In this document: one piece after another, positions 8,301 through 15,561 of the stretch
Layout of the letters: every line of letters begins with the position of its first letter
How positions within the stretch are numbered: position 1 is the stretch's first letter
Assembly (NCBI GenBank): GCA_041686485.1
Contig: JAWLDT010000006.1
Span: 1-64,000, forward strand
From: PUPG01 sp041686485
GTDB taxonomy: Bacteria > Bacteroidota > Bacteroidia > Bacteroidales > UBA7960
Direction of reading: 5' to 3'
Length of the DNA: 64,000 nt
Notes under the pieces: model-generated
What the model was told of the DNA's origin: nothing
Databases searched by the model: none
Seen by the model: only the letters and a program-made list of their open reading frames with translations
Made by a program: the position numbers and the translations under genes

Positions 8301-8978
8301 TTATTTTTTCTTTTCCTGCTTTTTATCTTCTTTCGCTTTCGGCTCCGCTTTCTCTTGACCCTTATTATCTTCAAAAAGCAAATCAATCAGTCTGGGGCGC
8401 ATATACATTTTGAAGAAATGGTCAAAATCCTCATCCGAGAAAGAGATCAGGTATCCGCCTTCTTTCGGACCAATTTTAAAGCCGCCTTTAAACTTCTCGG
8501 AATAGTCGAGACTCAGGCCGCTGTCAAGCAGTTTTTTGGCTTTGTTCTTAAAGAAGCTGTCAAACTCTTTTTGTCGCTCTTTGGGTAGCAGTAGGGTCAG
8601 ATTCACGTTGTCGCTACCTTCCGGCTCCCATTTATCGACGATTGTTTGAATAATGTCACGGGTGAACTCCACTTCTTTAAAAGCGGCTTTTGTTTCCGGT
8701 TCAATGGTTTTGGCCTGGATCAGGTTCACGATTTCCTGCTTCAGGTCGGAAAGAGCCTGCCGTGCTGCGAGCTTCAGCTCATTGAGTGAGTTGTTTTTTA
8801 ACTCATTTGCTTCCGTTTCCGCTTTCTTCCGGATTGCTTCAGCGTCTTTATTTGCTTTGTCAAGCAAGTCATCGGCTTCTTTTTGGGCATCGGAAACAAT
8901 TTTTTCTGCCTCCTGGTTGGCTTTATTTACGCCTTCCTGGTAAATCTTTTCAGTAAGTTCCTGAAGTTTTTTCTGCAT
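8301..8978 (-). CDS. atpE: V-type ATP synthase subunit E (peripheral stalk)
   Basis: Subunit E (225 residues) is the peripheral stalk that holds the A3B3 head to the membrane part. The first 100 residues are a long charged coiled coil rich in Ala, Glu and Lys (about 1-85), followed by a globular C-terminal domain that binds the head. The last 20 residues are an almost pure Lys/Glu tail. It is the first gene of the operon, and a TAATTTTG element lies about 40 bases upstream. The usual coiled-coil partner (subunit G/H) is not encoded here. Confidence 0.9.
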   Translation of the reverse strand: MQKKLQELTEKIYQEGVNKANQEAEKIVSDAQKEADDLLDKANKDAEAIRKKAETEANELKNNSLNELKLAARQALSDLKQEIVNLIQAKTIEPETKAAFKEVEFTRDIIQTIVDKWEPEGSDNVNLTLLLPKERQKEFDSFFKNKAKKLLDSGLSLDYSEKFKGGFKIGPKEGGYLISFSDEDFDHFFKMYMRPRLIDLLFEDNKGQEKAEPKAKEDKKQEKKK

Positions 8979-9019
8979 GGCTATGTTTTTTTATAATATC
9001 GCCTGTTCTAAACGAGTGC

Positions 9020-9027
9020 AAAATTAA
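9020..9027 (-). promoter_or_regulatory. Putative -7 element of V-ATPase operon
   Basis: TAATTTTG on the minus strand matches the Bacteroidetes -7 consensus TAnnTTTG. Transcription would begin near 9013, leaving a leader of about 35 bases before subunit E. No clear -33 box was identified. Confidence 0.5.
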
Positions 9028-9168
9028 GAAAATAAAGCTGTATACTGTAGATTTTCTGTTATTTATGTTTTGAATAATACATGCTCGGTATGATGTCAAC
9101 TTCAAAGATTGTTAACTTTAAAACGTAGCAAATATATTAAACTTATTTTTTGTTACAAAATTAACAAC

Positions 9169-9415
9169 TCAAAAAGTAATCCTGTTTTTGACATAAAGCT
9201 GTCTTGTTTCTATGAAACTACCTGTTTTCTCCCTGACGCCTGAACATGGAACAGCACATAGGGTTACCGGAATGAGGATCAGGGTTATAAGGGTTGAAGC
9301 CAGCAAACCGCCGATGATGGTAATGCCTGAAGGGTTATACAATATAGTCCCATACCCGTACTAAGTGCCATGGGGCGCAAGTCAGGCATGGTGGTGGTAA
9401 CCAACATCCTGACAT
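9169..9415 (-). pseudogene. 3' remnant of RND (AcrB/HAE1-type) efflux transporter
   Basis: Reading the minus strand from about 9415, one frame gives residues ending in RPMALSTGMG. After a one-base frameshift near 9347-9351 the next frame continues YNPSGITIIGGLLASTLI and then TLILIPVTL, ending at a stop codon at 9169-9171. The MALSTGMG...YNPxGITIIGGL...LIP pattern is the penultimate transmembrane region of RND pumps of the AcrB family. Only about 80 codons of a gene normally over 1,000 codons long remain, and the 5' side is cut close to the end of the polyferredoxin gene at 9426. It is a dead fragment left by deletion or rearrangement. The 447-base spacer holds nothing else recognisable besides the V-ATPase promoter. 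Confidence 0.75.
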
Positions 9416-9425
9416 GGTTTTACAA

Positions 9426-11009
9426 TCAGAATGGAAAATCGTCGCTGTCGTCCTCTCTGGGGCCGTTGGTTTCTTCGATTGGTGTTGCTTTTGTATGTAC
9501 CGGCAGTCCATCCACATAAATGGCTTTATATGGTGTTGTGGGGCAGGCATACTCACAAGCGCCGCAACCGACACATAGTTCGGGCGTGATCTCCGGTATG
9601 AACAGTCCGTCATCGTATGGAACCATTTGCACGGCCTTTGTGGGGCAGTGTTCTGAACATGCTCCACAGTCGGTACGGTCCACCATCACAATACAGCTTT
9701 CTACCTGGAAGTGTACCTCGCCCATTTTAATCAGTTTCTTGTCTTCGATGCTTTGGCTGGTAATAGCCCCTGTCGGACATACCTTGGTGCAGTCATTACA
9801 ATCGTAATTGCAATAATTCTTGTGAAAGTCCAGCTTCGGTTGCATAAAACCGTCCAGGCCAAAGTCGAAGAATGCTGGTACGATTACTTTGCTGGGACAG
9901 GCTCCTACACAACGGTAGCAAGCAATGCAATGTGACGTGAAATGTTCATGGCTTATTGAGCCGGGCGGTGATACCGGCCTCTGGGTGTCAATGGGGATCA
10001 TGCCCGGTTCACTTCTGCCTTGTGCCTTGATGGGTTTTTTCAAGAGGGGAAGACTTACTATACCACCTGCGAGGCCAAGCAGGAAATGACGTCTTTTGTT
10101 TCCATTCTCCGCTTTCGGTGTGTTGTTTTGCTTTTCTGAAGCTGCATAAGCATTGGTATAGTATAGTCCCTGATTCGGACAGGCTGTAAAGCAGTTAAAA
10201 CAGCTAATGCAACGACTATGGTCCACTTCTTTGGTTTTGCTGTCCAGGCATTCTGCCTTGCATACCCATTCACACCGTTTGCAAAAGGTACAGGCTTCAT
10301 CCCGGAAACGTATTCTGTATAAAGACCTGGACGACACCAGCCCCAAAATGCTTCCCACCGGGCATAAGGTATTGCAGAACAGCCGGCCGCGCCAGGCAGC
10401 CATCGTGGTTATAGCCAGGAATATGATGCCGGAAATCAGCAACACATCCCCCGGCAAGGTGTGCATGGTTTGGGGTGTCAGGACATGCACATCCATATTT
10501 TCCAGGGTAAAGGCCAGGGTATTATTCAACCATATATAAGCAGGCTGAAACAGGCTGGTGGATAATTTGCCAAAATTGGAGAACGGGTCTAACAGGTTGA
10601 TAAATAACATGCTGCCGAAAAACCAAAAAATAATGGTAGCGGCTAATATGCCGTATCGCAGGATGTTCTTCCGGTTAGAAGTATAATGAAAACGGCGACC
10701 CTTTTTGGATTTAAAAAGTCGTGCAATGGCAATCACCATATCCTGAAACGTGCCCAGCGGACAGATAGAAGAGCAATACACCCGCCCGAAAAGCCAGGTC
10801 AAAATTAAAACCAAAACAAAGCCAAGTGCGGTGATCGAGAAGAATAATGCCATGAACCGCAACAGAGAAGGGAAAAATTGTAATCGCAATAACCCTTCTC
10901 CCAATGTATGTAAGGGCTTTATTCCGATACCCAGAAAAATAAATAATAAAGCAATGAAAAATAACAGGGATACGATAATCCTGATCTTTCGCAGGTGGTA
11001 TAGCTTCAT
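9426..11009 (-). CDS. Membrane-bound polyferredoxin (NapH/YccM-like)
   Basis: This 527-residue protein starts with four to five membrane helices (about residues 8-215) of the NapH/NosR/YccM type, including the two membrane-side CxxxCP motifs YCSSICPLG and FCNTLCPVG. It is followed by two ferredoxin-type clusters (CTFCKRCEWVC, CISCFNCFTACP; about 235-280). A second hydrophobic segment after NKRRHFLLGLAGG (about residue 305) leads to a C-terminal block with at least four more Cys clusters (CIACYRCVGACP, CNYDCNDCTKVCP, CGACSEHCP, CVGCGACEYACP). The layout suggests electron transfer across or along the membrane; donor and acceptor are unknown. The DUF362 gene upstream on the same strand is a likely functional partner. 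Confidence 0.85.
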   Translation of the reverse strand: MKLYHLRKIRIIVSLLFFIALLFIFLGIGIKPLHTLGEGLLRLQFFPSLLRFMALFFSITALGFVLVLILTWLFGRVYCSSICPLGTFQDMVIAIARLFKSKKGRRFHYTSNRKNILRYGILAATIIFWFFGSMLFINLLDPFSNFGKLSTSLFQPAYIWLNNTLAFTLENMDVHVLTPQTMHTLPGDVLLISGIIFLAITTMAAWRGRLFCNTLCPVGSILGLVSSRSLYRIRFRDEACTFCKRCEWVCKAECLDSKTKEVDHSRCISCFNCFTACPNQGLYYTNAYAASEKQNNTPKAENGNKRRHFLLGLAGGIVSLPLLKKPIKAQGRSEPGMIPIDTQRPVSPPGSISHEHFTSHCIACYRCVGACPSKVIVPAFFDFGLDGFMQPKLDFHKNYCNYDCNDCTKVCPTGAITSQSIEDKKLIKMGEVHFQVESCIVMVDRTDCGACSEHCPTKAVQMVPYDDGLFIPEITPELCVGCGACEYACPTTPYKAIYVDGLPVHTKATPIEETNGPREDDSDDFPF

Positions 11010-11075
11010 CTGTTTATGTTTACGTTACTCTTTGTAATTCAATGTTATATGACTCTGTACCTTTATCCAGGCAAA

Positions 11076-11110
11076 AGGTAGAAGGTAGAAGTTAGAAGGT
11101 AGAAGGTAGA
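11076..11110. repeat. Heptamer array, five units of AGGTAGA
   Basis: Five 7-base units run from 11076 to 11110, four AGGTAGA and one AGTTAGA. The sequence differs from the arrays at 77, 11191 and 11224 but has the same period. It lies in the non-coding gap between the polyferredoxin and DUF362 genes. Confidence 0.85.
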
Positions 11111-11190
11111 AGACTTTAACTATAAGCTTCCTTTCTTTAAGCCCTGAGACTTCTTTGTCTAACCTCTATCTTCTACCATCTAATCTCTTC

Positions 11191-11251
11191 CTTCCAGCTT
11201 CCAGCTTCCAGCTTCGAGCTTTTTTCACCGTTCACTGTTCACCGTTCACTG
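11191..11251. repeat. Two adjoining heptamer arrays (CTTCCAG, TTCACYG)
   Basis: Three CTTCCAG units and one CTTCGAG unit (11191-11218) are followed after a short T-run by four alternating TTCACCG/TTCACTG units (11224-11251). The second array is the same sequence as the long array at 77-355. The first is repeated identically at 11583-11610. Confidence 0.9.
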
Positions 11252-11255
11252 TTCT

Positions 11256-11561
11256 GTGACAGGTCAAGCCCTGTCATTACGGTACGCAGCCCAAGTGCTG
11301 CGGCTACCACTGCTTCATTTTTATAACTGGCAGGCCGGCCAAGTCCGGCCTGCAACTGAATTGAACCCTTTCAGGGTTCTCGTTTTCCGGGCGTTTCTTA
11401 TACCCGAATTGCATTCGGGGCTATTCATATTTAATCCCTTCGGGATTAGTGCCGAGCAGTTTCCTATCTTCAGCTCCCAGCTCACGGGTTCTGACAGCTC
11501 AAGCGCTGTCATTACGGTAGCTCCCCGAGGGGAAATGGTTGAGGCTGGTCAAGCCCGGCCT
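11256..11561. repeat. Cluster of eight short hairpins with shared loop classes
   Basis: This non-coding stretch is packed with inverted repeats. Class 1 has a six-base YCAAGY loop: TGACAGG/CCTGTCA (11257-11276), GGTACGCAGC/GCTGCGGCTACC with a bulge (11281-11308), GCAGGCCGG/CCGGCCTGC (11330-11353), TGACAGC/GCTGTCA (11492-11511) and AGGCTGG/CCGGCCT (11542-11561). Class 2 has 7-bp arms and a three-base loop: GAACCCT/AGGGTTC (11363-11379), CCCGAAT/ATTCGGG (11403-11419) and TAATCCC/GGGATTA (11432-11448). Arm sequences differ while pairing and loop are kept. The open frames across the region are composed of these repeats and do not look like a gene. REP-type palindromes are the nearest known analogue. 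Confidence 0.8.
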
Positions 11562-11582
11562 ACACATGTATCAGCTCTCTTC

Positions 11583-11610
11583 CTTCCAGCTTCCAGCTTC
11601 CAGCTTCGAG
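11583..11610. repeat. Heptamer array, second CTTCCAG copy
   Basis: Three CTTCCAG units and one CTTCGAG unit, identical to 11191-11218. The array closes the repeat-rich gap and ends 20 bases from the stop codon of the DUF362 gene. Confidence 0.9.
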
Positions 11611-11629
11611 CTCTTTTCTTCTTCCTTCC

Positions 11630-12556
11630 CTACAACGCTACCCTCCGGATATTCAGCTGATCCAGCTGCATGTTTCCGACCCCTTTCTCGGCGCCAATGC
11701 GGATGTGCCCGATATCTCCGGGCTGGTGTTCCAGTAACATGGAAGAGGCGGCATCCGCGGCAATGATGTCTTCCGATACGATCAGACTGCGCATCCTTGT
11801 GAGGTCTGACGTGGAGGTGCCCTTAGGCCCGTTTTGGGTCATCACCAGGTAGGCATCAACAATATTGAGATCCGGCTTTTTCCACAGGCAAAAATCGGCA
11901 ATACACTGATGCAGGTCGTTGCGATGCCAGTACCCCCGGTCCCAAACCAGCCCCATGAGGTTTTTCATGCCTATGGTGACGGTGGTGGAGCCGTGGTGTT
12001 TTAAAACGGGAATGTTGATAAACACATCACCTTCGAGTAGCTTTTCATGAACCTTTACATTCTTTAACCGCTCGGCTCCGGGAATAGAAACCTCTGTGAA
12101 ATACCGCTCAAGGTGGGCATGCAGCATTTGCCCGCCGGCGTTCTCGACTGCCTCTTTCACACCGCTGTTGGTATAGCTTCTTTCCCAATTGTCGCAGGTA
12201 TGGTCGAAAGCGTATACCCGCCTTGCGCCGGCATCCAGACAATCCTTTACAATAGCTGCCATAAGGTCAGGATTGGTATTTGCGGCCCTTTCGGGTGAGG
12301 TGTCCCAGCTTGCATTGGGCTTTAAGACCACAGTTTGTCCGGGCTTTACATAGGTGCCAATGCCACCCATCTCAGCCATGGCCCGCTGATACAACTCTAC
12401 CGGCTCACCATTACGCACGGCTACCAGGTCATAGTTGCCACGGGACTCTGCCTTTTTTTCGGCAGCAAACAATGGTATTCTGCCTATCGTAGAGGCGTAC
12501 AGGCTGCTCAGGGCAGAAAAAACAACCCCCTTTTGAAGAAATTCCCTTCTGTTCAT
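11630..12556 (-). CDS. DUF362 domain protein with Tat-like signal
   Basis: The 308-residue protein begins MNRREFLQKGVVFSALSSLYA, a twin-arginine-like signal, so export to the periplasm is likely. The remainder is a DUF362 domain, including KPNASWDTSPERAANTNPDL, NIPVLKHHGSTTVTIGMKNLMG and a C-terminal SEDIIAADAASSMLLE segment. DUF362 proteins often accompany iron-sulfur proteins, and a polyferredoxin follows here; biochemical function is unknown. An ATG at 12589 is in frame, but it overlaps the TAATTTTG element (12587-12594), so 12556 is preferred. An 18-base inverted repeat lies between promoter element and start. Confidence 0.85.
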   Translation of the reverse strand: MNRREFLQKGVVFSALSSLYASTIGRIPLFAAEKKAESRGNYDLVAVRNGEPVELYQRAMAEMGGIGTYVKPGQTVVLKPNASWDTSPERAANTNPDLMAAIVKDCLDAGARRVYAFDHTCDNWERSYTNSGVKEAVENAGGQMLHAHLERYFTEVSIPGAERLKNVKVHEKLLEGDVFINIPVLKHHGSTTVTIGMKNLMGLVWDRGYWHRNDLHQCIADFCLWKKPDLNIVDAYLVMTQNGPKGTSTSDLTRMRSLIVSEDIIAADAASSMLLEHQPGDIGHIRIGAEKGVGNMQLDQLNIRRVAL

Positions 12557-12570
12557 ATCCCACATTTTTT

Positions 12571-12594
12571 TGCATAAGTTCTTATGCAAAATTA
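12571..12594 (-). promoter_or_regulatory. Promoter -7 element with palindromic candidate operator
   Basis: TAATTTTG (12594 to 12587 on the minus strand) fits the Bacteroidetes -7 consensus and would start transcription near 12580. The inverted repeat TGCATAAGTTCTTATGCA (12571-12588; two 8-base arms around TT) covers that predicted start and overlaps the end of the -7 element. This is a typical place for a repressor site. The regulator is unknown. Confidence 0.5.
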
Positions 12595-12736
12595 AAATTT
12601 AACGCATCATTTTTGTATTTTTGGGGTTCTTAATGAGATGAAACAGGTTATTTATACTCATTTTAAGTAAACAAAACCCCGGAAACCAGATCGGGTAAAC
12701 AGGTTGAAAAATAATTAACCAATTGACAATCAGATT

Positions 12737-13270
12737 ATGAGTCAGACCAGAGCCATTAGTTTTCCTGCCAGCACCAATCTTCGGGCGATCCTGTTTGATG
12801 TATTTGCATTGGCCTTTATTTATCTTGTACCCACCATTTCTCACATGTTAAGCATCAAATTGTACCTGCTTGAACCCATGCGCCTGATGCTTGTTCTGGC
12901 AATGGTGCATACGCGGCGGCAGAATGCATACATACTGGCGTTTACCATGCCGTTTTTCTCATTCTTGATTTCCGCACATCCCCTGCTGGTCAAAGCCCTG
13001 CTTATTGCCATTGAGCTTGTGGTGATGGTTTTTGTGTTCTATCAGCTGGAAAAGCGTTTGCATACTTTTGTGGCCATATTTTCCGCCATTTTGGTCAGCA
13101 AAATGCTTTATTATGGGATGAAGTATGTTGCGGTTATTACTGTCCTGCCAGCAGAACCACTTGTAGGAACACCTTTGCAATTGCAGGTTCTGACATCCCT
13201 GGCATTTAGCCTGTATCTGTTTCTTGTATTTGGAAAGTCCAGCTTATCAGGATCAGGCGGGACAAGCTGA
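12737..13270 (+). CDS. Hypothetical integral membrane protein
   Basis: The family is not recognised. The 177-residue protein has about five hydrophobic segments (roughly 20-40, 45-62, 68-85, 88-110 and 115-165), short loops and a polar serine/glycine-rich C-terminal tail. Size and topology resemble small substrate-binding membrane components such as ECF-transporter S proteins or MreD-like proteins, but no diagnostic motif is visible and no ATPase partner lies nearby. The next gene (DUF3109) begins about 60 bases downstream on the same strand, so they may be co-transcribed. Confidence 0.65.
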   Translation: MSQTRAISFPASTNLRAILFDVFALAFIYLVPTISHMLSIKLYLLEPMRLMLVLAMVHTRRQNAYILAFTMPFFSFLISAHPLLVKALLIAIELVVMVFVFYQLEKRLHTFVAIFSAILVSKMLYYGMKYVAVITVLPAEPLVGTPLQLQVLTSLAFSLYLFLVFGKSSLSGSGGTS

Positions 13271-13329
13271 TAGTTTGCCCGGTGTGATTTTTGGTCTTTC
13301 CTGTTTGCCATTTTTTTACCTTTGCCGCC

Positions 13330-13905
13330 ATGATTATTCTTGGTGATACTGTATTATCAGATGAGCTGTACGAGGAGCAGTTTGTTTGCGACCTTCCTGT
13401 TTGTAAGGGAGGATGTTGTATAGAAGGAGATGCCGGAGCTCCCCTAACTAAAGAAGAAACGTTTATCCTGGAGGAGATATCCGGACGTGTCCTGCCTTTT
13501 ATGATTGGTGACGGTGTACAGGCAGTTAACGATCAGGGCTATTGGGTCAAAGATGACGACGGTGACCTGACCACCCCACTGGTAGACGGGAAGCAGTGTG
13601 CTTACGTCTTTTATGATTCCGGCAGGATAGCCAAATGTGCCATAGAGCGTGCATTTGAAGAGGGACTGGTTGATTTTCAAAAACCAATTTCCTGTCACCT
13701 GTTTCCCATCCGAATTACAAAATATCCCCATTACGAGGCACTGAACTACTTCCGCTGGCACTTGTGTGACTGTGCCCGCCTGAAAGGGCAAAAAAAGAAG
13801 GTAAGGGTTTATCGTTTCCTGAAGGAGCCGCTCATCCGCAGGTATGGTAAGGAGTGGTATGAAGAGCTGGAAGCTTACATTCATTACACCTATGAATCAG
13901 CATAG
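13330..13905 (+). CDS. DUF3109 family protein
   Basis: This 191-residue soluble protein matches DUF3109, a conserved Bacteroidetes family with several invariant cysteines. CDLPVCKGGCCIEGDAGAPL near residue 18 carries the Cys cluster, and further cysteines (CAYVF, KCAIER, SCHLFPIR, HLCDCARL) lie along the chain, consistent with metal or Fe-S binding. That role is inferred; the family has no firm function. The ATG at 13330 (MIILGDTVLSDE) is preferred over an upstream in-frame start at 13291, which would add a hydrophobic stretch not usual in the family. Confidence 0.85.
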   Translation: MIILGDTVLSDELYEEQFVCDLPVCKGGCCIEGDAGAPLTKEETFILEEISGRVLPFMIGDGVQAVNDQGYWVKDDDGDLTTPLVDGKQCAYVFYDSGRIAKCAIERAFEEGLVDFQKPISCHLFPIRITKYPHYEALNYFRWHLCDCARLKGQKKKVRVYRFLKEPLIRRYGKEWYEELEAYIHYTYESA

Positions 13906-13978
13906 CATGCCCTGCCTGCGTCGGATGTAGCCGGAAAGTGCTTCAACCCTCAAAAAATACCGGATCAATGAGAGGCTC

Positions 13979-15502
13979 TTACCTGGACAGGGTTTGTATT
14001 GCCTGCTCAATTCGTTGTATCACCTCGTCTTTGCCAAGAATTTCCATGATTGCTTTTACGTCCGGACCTTTTCCTGCACCCACCAGTGCAAGCCGCAGAC
14101 CGGGCATGATTTTGCCGGCACCGATATCGTACTCTTCCATGAACGCATGTAATGTGACTTCGATGTTTTCCGTGGTGAACGAATCGACCGAGCGAAGCTT
14201 TTCTGCCAGGGCCTGGAGCAGTTCTGGTGTTTCTTCCTTCCATTTCTTTTTGGCAAACTTTTCATCATAGGCCACGGGTCTTTCAAAAAAGAAAGCGGCT
14301 TGATCCCACAATTCGCTGGTAAAGTTAACCCGTTCGCGAACCAGGTCGGTGATTTTTTCCATGGTTCCTTCGTCGGGCTGGTATCCCTTCTTCTGTATTT
14401 GTTGCATGAAATCGGCCGCTATTTCTTCGTTCGGTTTTTGCTGCAGGTACTGATGGTTAAACCACCTTGCTTTTTCGGGATCAAAGCGGGCGCCGGCCTT
14501 ACCGACCTTATCCAGGGAAAATGCATCAATCAGTTCTTCAAGAGAAAATATTTCCTGCTCGGTGCCGGGGTTCCAGCCAAGGAGCGCCAGGATGTTTATG
14601 AAAGCTTCGGGGAAATATCCTTCTTCCTTATAGCCTGGCGAAACTTCACCGGTAACAGGATCTTTCCATTCGAGCGGGAACACCGGGAATCCGAGACGGT
14701 CGCCATCACGTTTGCTTAGCTTTCCATTCCCATCGGGCTTAAGCAACAGGGGCAAATGGGCAAATGCCGGCATCTGATTTTCCCAGCCAAGTACCCGGTA
14801 CAATAAAACATGCAGGGGTGCTGAGGGTAGCCACTCTTCTCCGCGAATTACATGGGTGATATGCATCAGATGGTCATCCACCACGTTGGCCAGATGGTAG
14901 GTGGGCATGCCGTCGCTTTTGAACAACACTTTGTCATCAAGCTGGTCGGTGTTGACCGTTACCTTACCGCGTATCAGGTCATTTACGATCACTTCCTCGT
15001 TTTCCGGCGTTCTGAGTCTTACCACATAAGGCTCACCGGCATCAAGTTTTTGTTGTACCGTATCTTCCGAAAGGGTCAGGGCATTTTTCATCGACAATCG
15101 TGTCTGGCTGTCGTACTGCGGGTTGCCTGATTTGGTTTCCTTAAGCCTGTCACGCATAGCTTCAAGCTCTTCGGGTGTGTCAAAAGCGTAATAGGCATGG
15201 CCCTGATCGATAAGCTGCATCACGTGATCTTTATACAGATCTTTTCTGTTCGACTGGCGATAAGGCCCGTCAGGACCACCTTTGTCAGGTCCTTCGTCCC
15301 ATAAGATGCCACACCACTTCAGGGCATCCATGATGTATTTTTCAGCTCCGGGTACAAAACGTGTCTGATCGGTATCCTCGATACGCAATAAAAACTGACC
15401 ACCATGTTTACGGGCATAAAGATAGTTGTACAGGGCTGTCCGGACACCGCCCATATGCAAGGGGCCGGTGGGACTTGGTGCAAATCTGACGCGAACACTC
15501 AT
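13979..15502 (-). CDS. gltX: Glutamyl-tRNA synthetase
   Basis: GltX charges tRNA-Glu with glutamate. This class I synthetase of 507 residues has the HIGH-type motif in PSPTGPLHMGG (residues 9-19), the KMSKS-type motif KLSKRDG near residue 245, and the helical anticodon-binding domain in the C-terminal half. LLRIEDTDQTRFVPGAEKYI is the family glutamate-binding region. It has the usual length. A GH3-family gene lies 59 bases upstream on the same strand and may share its transcript. Confidence 0.97.
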   Translation of the reverse strand: MSVRVRFAPSPTGPLHMGGVRTALYNYLYARKHGGQFLLRIEDTDQTRFVPGAEKYIMDALKWCGILWDEGPDKGGPDGPYRQSNRKDLYKDHVMQLIDQGHAYYAFDTPEELEAMRDRLKETKSGNPQYDSQTRLSMKNALTLSEDTVQQKLDAGEPYVVRLRTPENEEVIVNDLIRGKVTVNTDQLDDKVLFKSDGMPTYHLANVVDDHLMHITHVIRGEEWLPSAPLHVLLYRVLGWENQMPAFAHLPLLLKPDGNGKLSKRDGDRLGFPVFPLEWKDPVTGEVSPGYKEEGYFPEAFINILALLGWNPGTEQEIFSLEELIDAFSLDKVGKAGARFDPEKARWFNHQYLQQKPNEEIAADFMQQIQKKGYQPDEGTMEKITDLVRERVNFTSELWDQAAFFFERPVAYDEKFAKKKWKEETPELLQALAEKLRSVDSFTTENIEVTLHAFMEEYDIGAGKIMPGLRLALVGAGKGPDVKAIMEILGKDEVIQRIEQAIQTLSR

Positions 15503-15561
15503 AATAATATGTATATTAATTGTAATAAAGACCCATACGGTCTGTATAGTATGTTGTTTGT

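Noticed and set aside
11256..11660. Plus-strand open frame of 134 codons
   Set aside because: It is composed of the hairpin and heptamer repeats; the apparent protein repeats only mirror the DNA structure.
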